Origin: Streptomyces sp. NBC_01224
Lineage (GTDB): Bacteria; Actinomycetota; Actinomycetes; Streptomycetales; Streptomycetaceae
Assembly (NCBI RefSeq): GCF_036002945.1
Contig: NZ_CP108529.1
Span: 2,666,001-2,730,000, forward strand
Direction of reading: 5' to 3'
Length of the DNA: 64,000 nucleotides
Of this stretch, positions 8,631 through 17,851 are shown in pieces; within the stretch, counting starts at the first letter, position 1, and every line of letters begins with the position of its first letter. The notes beneath the pieces are model-generated. The model had not been told where the DNA came from, made no database searches, and was given only the letters and a program-made list of their open reading frames with translations. The position numbers and the translations under genes are program-made.

Positions 8631-11600
8631 TCAGCGCAGCCGCTGGCTGATGACCTTGGAGACGCCGTCTCCCTGCATCGAGACGCCGTACAGCGCGTCG
8701 GCGACCTCCATCGTCCGCTTCTGGTGCGTGATCACGATCAGCTGAGAGCTCTCCTGGAGCTCCTCCATGATCCGGATCAGCCGCTGCAGATTGGTGTCGT
8801 CGAGCGCCGCCTCGACCTCGTCCATCACATAGAACGGACTCGGCCTGGCCTTGAAGATCGAGACCAGCAACGCCACCGCCGTGAGCGAGCGTTCCCCGCC
8901 GGACAGCAGCGAGAGCCGCTTGACCTTCTTGCCGGGCGGCCGGGCCTCGACGTCCACACCGGTCGCGAGCATGTTGTCCGGGTCGGTCAGGATGAGCCGC
9001 CCCTCGCCGCCCGGGAAGAGCCGCGAGAAGACACCCTCGAACTCACGGGCCGTGTCCCGGTACGCCTCGGTGAACACCTGCTCGACCCGCTCGTCGACCT
9101 CCTTGATGACCTGTATCAGATCAGCCCGGGTCTTCTTCAGGTCTTCGAGCTGCTCGGAGAGGAACTTGTGCCGCTCCTCCAGCGCCGAGAACTCCTCAAG
9201 CGCAAGCGGATTCACCTTCCCGAGTTGCTGATACGCCCGTTCGGCCGACTTCAGCCGCTTCTCCTGCTCGGCCCTGACGAACGGCTTCGGCTGGTTGCGC
9301 GGGTGCTCCGGGTCCTCCGGCAGCTCCTCGCCCTCGGCGGCCGGTGACGGCGGTACGAGCTGGTCGGGGCCGTACTCGGCGGCCAGCCCGGCCGGCTCGA
9401 CGCCCAGCTCCTCCAGCGCCTTCGCCTCCAGCTGCTCTATCCGTAGCCGCTTCTCGGCACCGAGCACCTCGCCGCGGTGGACGGAGTCGGTGAGCTTGTC
9501 CAGCTCGTTCTTGAGCTCGCGGCCCTGGTTGCGCTCGGCCGCCAGTTCCCGCTCCCGCTCCGCCTTCGCCGCCTCGACCGCGACCCGCTCCTGCCCGGCC
9601 CGTACGACGGACACCTCGACATGGACCAGCAGTTGACGGGCGCCGGACGCGACGGCGGAGGCCACCGCCGCCTCGTGCCGCAGTCGGGCGCGGCGCTGCT
9701 CGGCGCGGGCACGGGCCTCGCGTTCGGCGCGGGCGCCCCGGTCGAGGGAGTCCGCGCGGCCCGCAAGTCCCTTGGCCCGCTCCTCATGGGTACGCACCTG
9801 GAGGCGTGCCTCCATCTCGGTCTGGCGGGCGTTGGCACCGTCGGCGGCGAGCCGGTCGCGTACGGAGGTGTCCGGCTCCTCCTCGACCGGCATCTCCTCG
9901 GCGACGAGCAGCCGTTCGGCCAGCTCCTCGGCCTCCTCCGTCGCCCGCTCCAGCGCCTCCTGGGCACGGGCGGCGGACGCGGTCATCCGCTCGGCCTCGC
10001 CCGCGGCGCCACGGGCCTGCCCGGCGAGCCGCCCGAGCTGCTGGGCCACCCCGGACTTCTCCCGCTCGGCGGCCCGACGCCGCTCCCCCAACTCCTCGAC
10101 CAGCCCGGCGCTCGCGCTGCGGCGCTCCCCCGCGAGCCGCTGGGCCTCTGTCAACTCCACGCACCGTACGGCCAGTTCCTCCAACTGGGCAGCGGCCTCG
10201 TCGACCGATGCCTGCACTTCGAGGAGGCTCGGCGCCCCGGCGGAACCGCCGTGCGCGAAGTGGGCCGAGAAGATGTCCCCCTCGGCGGTCACGGCCGTCA
10301 GTTCCGGGTGTACGGCGACGAGATCCTCGGCATCTTCCAGGGTGCCGACGACCACCATGTCCCGCACCAGCCTCCGTACGGCGCCCACCAGTTCGACGGG
10401 CCCACGGACGAGGTCGGCCACTGCGGGCGGCCCCCCGGCGGGCGCTCCGGCCACATCGACGCCAGAGGCACCAGAAGCACCACCGACCCCACCGGCACCA
10501 CCCTGATCAGGTACCCCATCGCGCGCCCCGCCCAACAGCAGCGCCGCCCGCCCCGCGTCCTGCTTACGCAGCAGCCGGATCGCCTCCGCTGCCGTGGCCG
10601 GGTCCGTCACCGCGACCGCGTCCGCCGCCGCGCCCAGTGCCGCCGCCACCGCCACCTCGTGCCCCGGCGCCACCGTCAGGAGTTCCGCGGCCGGACCGAG
10701 CAGGCCCGACAGGCGGTCCCGCGCGCCGAGCAGCACACCGGTACCGTCCTTGCGGCGCAGACCGAGGGCAAGTGCCTCATGGCGGGCCGCGACCGCCGCC
10801 CGCTTCCGTTCGGCGGCGGTGGCGGCCTCCCTGGCCGCCGAGAGCGCCGCCTCCGCCTCCGTGAGTTCCCGCTTGGCGGCCTCGTGCCGCTCACCCAGCT
10901 CCACATCGCCCGCGTCCAGGCCCTCGACCTCGGCCTTGAGCTGTTCGTACTCCTCCTGCGCGGCGACCGCCCGCTCCTGCGCCTCGTCGCGCGAGGCGGC
11001 AAGCCGGTCGATCTCCGCCTGCGCCGAACCGGCCCGGCTACGGGCCGCGTTGACCTGTCCGTTCAGCCGGGCGAGCCCCTCTCGGCGGTCCGCGATGGCG
11101 CGGGCGGCATCCTTGAGCCTGCGTTCCTCGGCCGCCAACTCCCTTTCCAGTTCGGCCCGGTGGGCGGCAGTGTCCTCCAGTGCGCGTTCCGCCGCCTCCA
11201 GCGCGGCCTCCAGCTCCGCCTCCTGCTCACGGATCCGGGCTGCCTCGCGCTCCATGCTTTCAGGGTCCCTGAATCCCGCGCCGCGCCGCTCCTCCAGGGG
11301 GGCGGCGCCGGCGCTCTTCACCCGGGCATCGGCCAGCGAGATCGTGCCGCGCACCCGTTCGGTCAGCTGTGAGAGCTCGTACCAGGTCTGCTGGGCGCGC
11401 TGCAGCCGCGGCGCCAGCCGCCGTACCTCGTCCTCCAGCTCCGCCTCGCGCGCCAGGGCGGACTTGAGATCCGCCTCCGCGGCCTCCCTACGCTGCTTGA
11501 GCGCCGCTTCGTCGGCGATCTCGCTGCGCAGCGCGGTGTGCAGCCGCACCAGGTCGTCGGCGAGCAGCCGCAGCCTGGCGTCGCGCAGGTCGGCCTGGAT

Positions 11601-12251
11601 GACGGCGGCCCGGCGCGCCACGGCTGCCTGCCGGCCCAGAGGTTTCAGCTGCCGTCGCAGCTCGTCGGTCAGGTCCTGGACGCGCGCCAGATTGGCCCCC
11701 ATCGCGTCCAGTTTCCGCAGCGCCTTCTCTTTCCGCTTGCGGTGCTTGAGCACGCCCGCGGCTTCCTCGATGAATGCGCGCCGCCCCATCGGATCGGCAT
11801 GGAGTACGGAGTCCAGCTGGCCCTGGCCGACGATGACATGCATCTCGCGGCCGATGCCGGAGTCCGAGAGGAGTTCCTGGATATCCAGGAGCCGGCAGGT
11901 GTCGCCATTGATCTGGTATTCGCTGCCGCCGTTGCGGAACATGATCCGAGTGATCGTCACTTCGGCGTACTCGATGGGCAGTGCGCCGTCGGAATTGTCG
12001 ATGGTCAGCGAAACTTCCGCCCGCCCGAGCGGTGGCCGCCCGGTGGTGCCGGCGAAGATCACGTCTTCCATCTTGCCGCCGCGCAGGGATTTGGCACCCT
12101 GCTCCCCCATGACCCAGGAGAGCGCATCCACCACATTGGACTTGCCCGACCCATTGGGACCGACGACGCACGTGATACCGGGTTCGAACCGCAGCGTCGT
12201 GGCGGAGGCGAAGGATTTGAAACCACGCAGGGTCAGGGCCTTGAGGTGCAC
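8631..12251 (-). CDS. smc: Chromosome segregation protein SMC
   Basis: A 1206-aa structural maintenance of chromosomes ATPase, the core of the bacterial condensin with ScpA and ScpB. It starts at GTG 12251. The N-terminal Walker A is GPNGSGKSNVVDA (about residues 32-44). The C-terminal signature LSLLSGGERSLTAVALL is followed by Walker B PFYVMDEVEAALDD. Between them are two long coiled coils rich in Glu, Ala and Arg and a central hinge. The hinge contains an unusual Gly/Ala/Ser-rich insertion of roughly 30 residues (encoded around 10410-10510) that looks disordered. The gene sits between the small coiled-coil gene and glcP. Confidence 0.95.
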   Translation of the reverse strand: MHLKALTLRGFKSFASATTLRFEPGITCVVGPNGSGKSNVVDALSWVMGEQGAKSLRGGKMEDVIFAGTTGRPPLGRAEVSLTIDNSDGALPIEYAEVTITRIMFRNGGSEYQINGDTCRLLDIQELLSDSGIGREMHVIVGQGQLDSVLHADPMGRRAFIEEAAGVLKHRKRKEKALRKLDAMGANLARVQDLTDELRRQLKPLGRQAAVARRAAVIQADLRDARLRLLADDLVRLHTALRSEIADEAALKQRREAAEADLKSALAREAELEDEVRRLAPRLQRAQQTWYELSQLTERVRGTISLADARVKSAGAAPLEERRGAGFRDPESMEREAARIREQEAELEAALEAAERALEDTAAHRAELERELAAEERRLKDAARAIADRREGLARLNGQVNAARSRAGSAQAEIDRLAASRDEAQERAVAAQEEYEQLKAEVEGLDAGDVELGERHEAAKRELTEAEAALSAAREAATAAERKRAAVAARHEALALGLRRKDGTGVLLGARDRLSGLLGPAAELLTVAPGHEVAVAAALGAAADAVAVTDPATAAEAIRLLRKQDAGRAALLLGGARDGVPDQGGAGGVGGASGASGVDVAGAPAGGPPAVADLVRGPVELVGAVRRLVRDMVVVGTLEDAEDLVAVHPELTAVTAEGDIFSAHFAHGGSAGAPSLLEVQASVDEAAAQLEELAVRCVELTEAQRLAGERRSASAGLVEELGERRRAAEREKSGVAQQLGRLAGQARGAAGEAERMTASAARAQEALERATEEAEELAERLLVAEEMPVEEEPDTSVRDRLAADGANARQTEMEARLQVRTHEERAKGLAGRADSLDRGARAEREARARAEQRRARLRHEAAVASAVASGARQLLVHVEVSVVRAGQERVAVEAAKAERERELAAERNQGRELKNELDKLTDSVHRGEVLGAEKRLRIEQLEAKALEELGVEPAGLAAEYGPDQLVPPSPAAEGEELPEDPEHPRNQPKPFVRAEQEKRLKSAERAYQQLGKVNPLALEEFSALEERHKFLSEQLEDLKKTRADLIQVIKEVDERVEQVFTEAYRDTAREFEGVFSRLFPGGEGRLILTDPDNMLATGVDVEARPPGKKVKRLSLLSGGERSLTAVALLVSIFKARPSPFYVMDEVEAALDDTNLQRLIRIMEELQESSQLIVITHQKRTMEVADALYGVSMQGDGVSKVISQRLR

Positions 12252-12361
12252 GCCGCCGGACTCTACCTTTCACTCTCGGTTTCGCTGATGAAGGTGCAGG
12301 GCACATCAGACGGTAAGGGAAGGGGTGTAGGTCCGGGGCGGGTCCCGCACAGGTCCGAGCG

Positions 12362-12393
12362 GAAAAGAAAGAAGGGACGCCGAAGCGCCCCTT
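12362..12393 (-). terminator. Intrinsic terminator downstream of the 70-aa gene
   Basis: On the minus strand AAGGGGCGC-TTCG-GCGTCCCTT forms a stem with a stable UUCG tetraloop (12393-12372). It is followed by CTTTCTTTTCC, a pyrimidine-rich tail. It lies between the 70-aa gene and smc. Confidence 0.75.
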
Positions 12394-12442
12394 GTAAATC
12401 TTGTGCGGTGTTGCTGGTGCAGCGCATGACGGATCAAGGACA

Positions 12443-12458
12443 TGTCACGGTGGTGACA
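12443..12458. promoter_or_regulatory. TGTCAC-GGTG-GTGACA palindrome
   Basis: A perfect 6-bp-arm dyad with a 4-bp gap lies in the 303-bp gap between smc and the 70-aa gene. It is flanked by GATCAA direct repeats (12432-12437 and 12459-12464). It could be a protein-binding site in the smc promoter region. No regulator is identified. Confidence 0.35.
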
Positions 12459-12554
12459 GATCAAGAGCAGTGATCTTCAATGATCCGGCGACGATCCGGG
12501 TGATGATCTCGGACGGTTGACGCGGACAGCCCGACCGGCCCTGAGGGCCATCGG

Positions 12555-12767
12555 TCAGGTCAGCGCCGGCTCCGCCCGAGGTACGTCGATGTCGATGCTG
12601 TCGAGCAGCGACTCTTGGTGCTGGGCGGCGGCATTGAGTGCGTCGTTCTCGTCCTGAATCCGTACGAGCTCGGATTCGAGGTCCTGGACGCGCTGCTGGA
12701 GCCGTCGCATCTCGGCGAGGAGTCGCGGGTCGGAACCGCCGACGTAACCGAGAAGCGCCTTTGCCAT
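12555..12767 (-). CDS. Small conserved coiled-coil protein of unknown function
   Basis: A 70-aa protein starting MAKALLGYVGGSDPRLLAEM and containing a leucine- and charge-rich helix (about residues 17-60) with heptad character (MRRLQQRVQDLESELVRIQ). It looks like a short coiled-coil adaptor. It has its own terminator downstream and about 440 bp of noncoding DNA upstream. Short proteins of this type beside smc are common in Streptomyces, but I do not recognise a described function. The position suggests, without proving, a role tied to chromosome or cell-cycle functions. Confidence 0.75.
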   Translation of the reverse strand: MAKALLGYVGGSDPRLLAEMRRLQQRVQDLESELVRIQDENDALNAAAQHQESLLDSIDIDVPRAEPALT

Positions 12768-13205
12768 GATGGATGGTCCTCCACACTGAGTGACCGACCG
12801 ATGCGGTGTGGGTCGTGAGGGAATCGCACCCGCGGTGCTCGGCAGTGCTCTGTATTCACTGCTGTTCTGCTGCCAAACAGCTCTGCCAAACAGCTAAGGT
12901 GCGCGGGGATTTCAGCGTCTCACCAAAAAGTTTGACGGTCAACACGATCACGCCCTGTAGAGACGGGCGGCCCGGGGCGCGCGGCTTGACGATCATGCGG
13001 CGCGACTCTCCTGCGGGACCCTCGGGGGCGTGGAGATCATCCTTACTGCCGCAGCCTGGCACGCCGACCGAATCTTGGCAACCACCCGGTCATTCCGCAG
13101 GTCATTTCATGTGTACACAGATGAGCGCCCGCTCCGTCACCCCGCGGCGCCCATCGAACACGGTCCGAACACAGCCTCCCTGGACGGCCCCGGATCGAGC
13201 CCGGA
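12768..13205. other. 438-bp intergenic region with 12-bp direct repeat
   Basis: No supported gene lies here. A perfect 12-bp direct repeat TGCCAAACAGCT (12871-12882 and 12884-12895, period 13) lies about 105 nt upstream of the 70-aa gene. A TTGACC hexamer lies further upstream on the minus strand (about 12953-12948). The region should contain the promoter of the 70-aa gene. Confidence 0.4.
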
Positions 13206-13487
13206 TCAGCGGATCGCGAAACCCTCGTATCCGCCGCGCGGGGTGTCCCAGATCTCAGTGACTCCGTCAACGCGCCCGGGTGTGTCGTCCGAGCGCAGCC
13301 ATTCCAGCAGACGGTGGCAATTCTCACGTTGCCCCTCGGCGACGACCTGCACTCTGCCGTCGTCGAGATTCAGGGCGAATCCGGTGAGGCCACCGATCTC
13401 CAGAGCGTTTGCCCTGGTGAACCAGCGGAACCCTACTTGCTGTACTCGGCCGCGTACCCAGGCGGTGAGTCGTACATCTTCGTTCAT
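13206..13487 (-). CDS. acyP: Acylphosphatase
   Basis: A 93-aa enzyme that hydrolyses acyl phosphates such as acetyl phosphate. The fold signature [12 protein letters not shown] carries the phosphate-binding arginine. [20 protein letters not shown] carries the catalytic asparagine. The length is normal for the family. It is transcribed alone on the minus strand and is divergent from the CAP-domain gene at 13633. Function beyond the reaction is not known for Streptomyces. Confidence 0.9.
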   Translation of the reverse strand: MNEDVRLTAWVRGRVQQVGFRWFTRANALEIGGLTGFALNLDDGRVQVVAEGQRENCHRLLEWLRSDDTPGRVDGVTEIWDTPRGGYEGFAIR

Positions 13488-13632
13488 GCCCGAACGCTAA
13501 CCGGCCAATTGCTCTCGGAACACTTCCTGCCGATAGGGCATGGGCTACAGTCCCGTCGCAATAGCTTCACCCCATCGGGTGAATCGTGTTGACGCCGAGA
13601 GCGGCGTCCAGACCCCCGGAAGGGTTCAGCAG

Positions 13633-14574
13633 ATGGGACGCCATCGACGCTCCGCCGCAGCTCCTGCCGCTGAGTACCAGGCGGCGGGGGACGCGGGCCG
13701 GCACCGGGGTGCGCGTCGCAGGAAGCGGTCCGCGATACCTGTTCGTACGGGACTGATCGGCGCGTCCGCGGCCCTTGCCATGGGGGCCGTGGCGGTCGCC
13801 TCCGGTCTGCTGCCCGGCGGCGACACCTACACGGTCGGCGGCGACACGGCTGCCGACCAGGTGCGTACCAAAGGAGCCCCGGATCTGCTGACCCAGGGCG
13901 CCTCCACCACCGGCCCTGCCGACCGCGACGCCGCGGCCGGCCGCGGCGTCGGGCGTGCCGACGGCCCGACGAAGGCGAAGTCCCCCACCGGGTCCCCGTC
14001 GTCCGCCTCCGCGTCGAAGACATCCGGACCGACCGGGCGGGCAAAGCCGTCCGAATCTCCGACGTCGTCCGAGTCCGCTGCGACGGAAGCCGGGAAGAGC
14101 ACCGCCCCGGCCACGGTCGAGGAGTCGTCGGCCGCGCCGACGGCCGCGGCCTCCACTCCGGCCGCCCGCAGGTCCGTGGAGCCGACGCCGGCCGCCGCCG
14201 GCTCCACGCAGGCCGCTGTGCTCACCCTGGTCAACCAGGAGCGCGCGAAGGTCGGCTGCAGCCCCGTGACGGCCAGCGCCCCACTGGCCTCGCTGGCTCA
14301 GGACTTCAGCGACGACATGGCTGCCCGCGGCTTCTTCGACCACACCGACCCCGATGGCCGGACCCCCTGGGACCGTGCCTCGAAGGCCGGCGTGCAGGGG
14401 CTCGGCGGCGAGAACATCGCCCGCGGCCAGGCCGACGCGCAGGCCGTGATGGACTCCTGGATGAGCAGCGACGGCCATCGGGCAAACATTCTCAACTGCG
14501 ATTACAAGACGCTCGGCGTCGGCGTGCACTTCGGTGCGGGCGGCCCCTGGTGGACCCAGGACTTCGGTTTCTGA
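13633..14574 (+). CDS. Secreted/anchored CAP (SCP-like) domain protein
   Basis: A 313-aa protein. The ATG at 13633 is chosen because GGAAGGG precedes it and MGRHRRS is a typical Streptomyces N-terminus. A basic N-terminal region (to about residue 37) precedes one hydrophobic segment (about 38-58), so it is either a signal peptide or a membrane anchor. A long low-complexity Ser/Thr/Pro/Ala linker (about 80-195) follows. The C-terminal 120 residues are a CAP domain: LTLVNQERAKVGC, FFDHTDPDGRTPWDRA, GENIARGQADAQAVMDSWMSSDGHRANIL. The CAP cavity histidines and glutamate appear present. Extracellular function is unknown. Confidence 0.85.
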   Translation: MGRHRRSAAAPAAEYQAAGDAGRHRGARRRKRSAIPVRTGLIGASAALAMGAVAVASGLLPGGDTYTVGGDTAADQVRTKGAPDLLTQGASTTGPADRDAAAGRGVGRADGPTKAKSPTGSPSSASASKTSGPTGRAKPSESPTSSESAATEAGKSTAPATVEESSAAPTAAASTPAARRSVEPTPAAAGSTQAAVLTLVNQERAKVGCSPVTASAPLASLAQDFSDDMAARGFFDHTDPDGRTPWDRASKAGVQGLGGENIARGQADAQAVMDSWMSSDGHRANILNCDYKTLGVGVHFGAGGPWWTQDFGF

Positions 14575-14647
14575 GCACTCCCGGGGGGCGCCCACCGGGA
14601 GAAAGCGCACCCCAGTGGTAAGCGCTGTGCGGCGTACGCTGGTCGGC

Positions 14648-15076
14648 ATGGACGAGAACACCCGTCTGGATGCGCTCGCTTTTGATGTGTTCTCCAGACA
14701 GTGCCCCTCACGCGGCACCCTGGAGCATGTCACCGGGCGCTGGGGCAGTCTGACGCTGGGAGCGCTGTACGAGGGCAGCTTCCGCTTCAACGAACTCCGT
14801 CGCCGGGTCGACGGGGTGAGCGAGAAGATGCTCTCGCAGACGCTCCACGCCCTGGAGCGCGACGGCCTGGTCCACCGCGAGGCCCAGCCGACCAATCCCC
14901 CGCGCGTCGACTACGAGCTGACGCCTCTGGGCCGGCAGGTCGCCGAGCGGCTGCTCGGACTGATCGAGCTCGTCGAGGGCCGGATGCCCGAGGTGCTCCA
15001 GGCCCGTGACCGTTACGACGAGGCCCACCCGAGTCCGGAGACCGGCGCTCAGGAAGCCGTGCGCGGCAATCGCTGA
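14648..15076 (+). CDS. HxlR-family transcriptional regulator
   Basis: A 142-aa winged-helix regulator. The HxlR core is clear: [68 protein letters not shown] (described by key residues: a W-L-L start, FNEL-R-GVS-KMLS-TL-LERDGLV and VDYELT). The cysteine near residue 18 (SRQCPSRGT) may be redox-sensing as in some HxlR members. The ATG at 14648 is preceded by TACGCT 7 nt upstream and no ribosome binding site, so it is probably leaderless. The 3' end overlaps the convergent mutM by 28 bp. The target is not evident because no divergent partner gene is present. Confidence 0.85.
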   Translation: MDENTRLDALAFDVFSRQCPSRGTLEHVTGRWGSLTLGALYEGSFRFNELRRRVDGVSEKMLSQTLHALERDGLVHREAQPTNPPRVDYELTPLGRQVAERLLGLIELVEGRMPEVLQARDRYDEAHPSPETGAQEAVRGNR

Positions 15077-15918
15077 CAGCGCGGGCAGAAGTAGCTGGAG
15101 CGGTTCATCCACGGGCGGCGGCGCATCGGCGTACCGCAGCGGTGGCAGGGCTCGCCCTCCCGCCCGTACGCGTCGAGCGAGCGGTCGAAGTAGCCGGACT
15201 CGCCGTTCACATTGACGTAGAGGCTGTCGAAGCTGGTGCCGCCCTGTTCGAGCGCCGCGTTCATCACGTCGCGGACATGGCCCAGCAGTTCGGCCGACTT
15301 GGGGCGGGTGAGGGTTGCGGTGGGCCGGTCGTAGTGCAGCTTGGTGCGCCAGAGCGCCTCGTCCGCGTAGATGTTGCCGACGCCGCTGATCAGCGACTGG
15401 TCGAGCAGGGCGCGCTTGACCGTCGTACGGCGCAGACGCAGCGCGGTGTGGAAGGCGTCGTCGTCGAACGCCGGGTCCAGGGGGTCGCGGGCGATGTGCG
15501 CGATGGTGTCGGGCAGCCCGTCCGTGCTGTCGGCGGCGCATTCGTGGAGAGAGAGCCCGCCGAAGGTCCGCTGGTCGACGAAGCGCAACTCGGTGCCGAG
15601 CGAGTCGTCGAAGCAGATCCTGACGCGCAGATGCTTCTCGTCGGGGGTGTCCTGCGGCTGTACGAGCAGCTGGCCGCTCATGCCGAGGTGGCCCAGCAGT
15701 GAGCTGGACGCATCGTTCAACGGCACCCAGAGGTACTTCCCGCGGCGCATGGCCGTTCCGAAGCGGGCGCCGCCGAGCCGGGCCGCGAAGTCCACGCCGC
15801 CCGCGAGATGGCGGCGGACCGCGCGCGGGTGCAGCACCTCGACGTCGCCGACGGTTCGGCCGGTGACCCAGCGCTCAAGACCCCGTCGTACGACTTCGAC
15901 CTCGGGCAGCTCGGGCAC
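15049..15918 (-). CDS. mutM: Formamidopyrimidine-DNA glycosylase MutM (Fpg)
   Basis: A 289-aa base-excision repair enzyme that removes 8-oxoguanine and formamidopyrimidines. After the initiator (GTG 15918) comes PELPEVE, with the catalytic Pro and Glu. The H2TH region is followed by the C-terminal zinc finger [21 protein letters not shown] precedes the start by 7 nt. It is the last gene of the DUF177-rpmF-rnc-mutM run, but a strong terminator lies between rnc and mutM. Its 3' end overlaps the convergent HxlR gene. Confidence 0.95.
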   Translation of the reverse strand: MPELPEVEVVRRGLERWVTGRTVGDVEVLHPRAVRRHLAGGVDFAARLGGARFGTAMRRGKYLWVPLNDASSSLLGHLGMSGQLLVQPQDTPDEKHLRVRICFDDSLGTELRFVDQRTFGGLSLHECAADSTDGLPDTIAHIARDPLDPAFDDDAFHTALRLRRTTVKRALLDQSLISGVGNIYADEALWRTKLHYDRPTATLTRPKSAELLGHVRDVMNAALEQGGTSFDSLYVNVNGESGYFDRSLDAYGREGEPCHRCGTPMRRRPWMNRSSYFCPRCQRLPRTAS

Positions 15919-15971
15919 GGTGTCGCTCCTGGAGAAGTGAACTGGAGAGATGAAAAGAATATCCGGGCAGG

Positions 15972-16006
15972 AAAAACCCCTCGGTGCACAGGGCACCGAG
16001 GGGGTT
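15972..16006 (-). terminator. Intrinsic terminator between rnc and mutM
   Basis: On the minus strand a 13-bp stem (16006-15993 with 15987-15975, loop 5 nt) is followed directly by a run of five Ts. This is one of the most canonical terminators in the window. It sits inside what would otherwise look like one operon, so mutM either depends on read-through or has its own promoter in 15919-15971. Confidence 0.8.
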
Positions 16007-16012
16007 CTCGGG

Positions 16013-16837
16013 TCAGGCCGGAGCGGCGTCCGTGGACGGCGACGGGTCGGCAGGGGTGTCGGCGGCCCCTCCGTCGGCGGCGGCCTTCGCCGCAGCCTCC
16101 CGCGCTTCCGCGGCGGCGCTGATCTCACGCCAGGCGGACTCCGCCGCCTGCTGCTCCGCTTCCTTCTTGCTACGGCCGGTGCCGGTGCCGTACGAGACAC
16201 CACCGACGCGAGCAGCAGCAGTAAAGGTCTTCTCGTGGTCCGGGCCGGTCTCCGTGACGAGGTACTCGGGGACGCCGAGGCTCTCGCTCGCGGTGAGTTC
16301 CTGGAGGCTGGTCTTCCAGTCCAGGCCGGCGCCGAGGTTCGAGGACCTGTCGATCAGCGGGTCGAAGAGCCGGTGGACCAGCTCCGAGGCCGCGCTGAGA
16401 CCCTGGTCGAGGTAGACCGCGCCGATCACCGCTTCAAGGGTGTCGGCGAGGATGGACGCCTTGTCCCTGCCGCCCGTGCCCTCTTCACCCCGGCCGAGCC
16501 GGATGAAGGAGCCGAGTTCGAGGCCGCGGCCCACCTCCGCAAGTGCACGCGAGTTGACCACCGCGGCCCGCAACTTGGCCAGCTGGCCTTCGGGCAGATC
16601 GGGGTGGGTACGGTACAGCGTGTCCGTGACCACCAGGCCGAGCACCGAATCCCCGAGGAATTCGAGCCGCTCGTTGGTGGGCAGACCGCCGTTCTCGTAT
16701 GCGTACGAACGATGGGTCAGCGCACGCACCAGAAGGGCGGACTCGAGGTGATACCCGAGCCGCCCTTCCAGAAGCGTGTGGGACGAGGCTGTGTTGACGT
16801 TGTCTGCTTGCTTCTTGGCGTTGGACAACTCAGACAT
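16013..16837 (-). CDS. rnc: Ribonuclease III (AbsB)
   Basis: A 274-aa double-strand-specific endoribonuclease. The ATG at 16837 ([10 protein letters not shown]) matches the S. coelicolor start as I recall it. The catalytic domain has [14 protein letters not shown] (about residues 47-60) and the metal-binding [20 protein letters not shown]. The dsRNA-binding domain (about 165-240) ends with [16 protein letters not shown]. The C-terminus is an Ala/Asp/Pro-rich tail. In S. coelicolor this gene is absB, needed for production of all major antibiotics and autoregulated by cleavage of its own mRNA (established knowledge). rpmF lies 19 nt upstream. Confidence 0.95.
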   Translation of the reverse strand: MSELSNAKKQADNVNTASSHTLLEGRLGYHLESALLVRALTHRSYAYENGGLPTNERLEFLGDSVLGLVVTDTLYRTHPDLPEGQLAKLRAAVVNSRALAEVGRGLELGSFIRLGRGEEGTGGRDKASILADTLEAVIGAVYLDQGLSAASELVHRLFDPLIDRSSNLGAGLDWKTSLQELTASESLGVPEYLVTETGPDHEKTFTAAARVGGVSYGTGTGRSKKEAEQQAAESAWREISAAAEAREAAAKAAADGGAADTPADPSPSTDAAPA

Positions 16838-16856
16838 CGGGCCTCTCACCAGCCGC

Positions 16857-17030
16857 TCAGACCTCGAGGACCTGGCGCTTGTTGTACGTGCCGCAGCTGG
16901 GGCACGCGATGTGCTGCAGCTTCGGCTCCTGGCAACGCTCACACGAAACCAGGGTGGGGACCGCAGCCTTCCACTGCGACCGGCGGTGGCGCGTGTTGCT
17001 GCGCGACATCTTCCGCTTCGGAACAGCCAC
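16857..17030 (-). CDS. rpmF: 50S ribosomal protein L32 (zinc-ribbon form)
   Basis: A 57-aa protein starting at GTG 17030 ([18 protein letters not shown]). It keeps the four zinc-ligand cysteines (CERC and CPSC), so it is the C+ form used under zinc-replete conditions. It follows the DUF177 gene by 2 nt, and its ribosome binding site AGGAGAAG lies inside that gene. It precedes rnc. The DUF177-rpmF pairing is near-universal in bacteria. Confidence 0.97.
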   Translation of the reverse strand: MAVPKRKMSRSNTRHRRSQWKAAVPTLVSCERCQEPKLQHIACPSCGTYNKRQVLEV

Positions 17031-17032
17031 GG

Positions 17033-17710
17033 CTACTTCTCCTGCTTCTCGTCGACGCCCGCTTCGGCGCCGCCCATGTTGTCCTTCTCGCCGTCCTGAA
17101 CGGTGTCGGCGAGTCCTTGCAATGCCGCCCAACGGATGTCGACGGCATCGTGGTGGTGACCGGGGTTCTCGTCCAGCCTGATTCCGCATTCGGAACACAG
17201 ACCTGCACAGGACTCCCGGCACACCGGCTGCATCGGCAGTGCGAGCACCACCGCATCGCGCAGCACTGGTTCGAGGTCGAACAGGCCGTCCTCGATGAAG
17301 AGCCTGTCCTCGTCGTCCTCGGCGTCGTCGGCCGGTTCCGCCTTGCTGCTGCGGCCCCGGTCATCGGCGTCAGGGTACGAGAACATCTCCTGGAAGTCCG
17401 CCACAACCTCTTGGTGCAGCGGCTCCAGACACCTTACGCACTCCCCCTCGGCCGACGCACGGGCGGTGCCTGTGACAAGCACCCCTTCCATGACCGATTC
17501 GAGACGGAGGTCCAGCTCCACGGGTGCGCCTTCCGGCACACCGATGACCCCGTCGATGCCGAGGGCCGGTGAACCGGGTGCGTCCACCGAGCGGGTCAGC
17601 CGCTGGAGGGCACCGGGACGCCGACCCAGCTCGTGCGTATCGAACACGAGGGGGTTTCGGTGGTCGAGGTGGCCGTTCAGGGCTTTTCCTGCTTTCGGAA
17701 TCATGTGCAT
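17033..17710 (-). CDS. DUF177 (YceD-like) protein
   Basis: About 225 aa from the ATG at 17710; a second ATG at 17704 is equally possible, and neither has a clear ribosome binding site. The family core includes the [13 protein letters not shown] start, the CVRCLEP motif in the middle, and a C-terminal [11 protein letters not shown] metal-binding-like region with [10 protein letters not shown]. Acidic low-complexity sequence (about 120-140) is inserted. YceD proteins sit upstream of rpmF and in other organisms affect 23S rRNA processing or accumulation. Whether that holds in Streptomyces is not known. Confidence 0.85.
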   Translation of the reverse strand: MHMIPKAGKALNGHLDHRNPLVFDTHELGRRPGALQRLTRSVDAPGSPALGIDGVIGVPEGAPVELDLRLESVMEGVLVTGTARASAEGECVRCLEPLHQEVVADFQEMFSYPDADDRGRSSKAEPADDAEDDEDRLFIEDGLFDLEPVLRDAVVLALPMQPVCRESCAGLCSECGIRLDENPGHHHDAVDIRWAALQGLADTVQDGEKDNMGGAEAGVDEKQEK

Positions 17711-17851
17711 CGCGCATCGTGGGGAGGGCCGACCGGATTCGGATTCGAAACGGGCAGCCGGGATCGCGGACATACGCGCGACCGAAGAGCCAGGATACTG
17801 GACGCGCCGCCCAGCTCCCAATCCGGTCCGCCCCGGCTATGTGCCGCCCGG

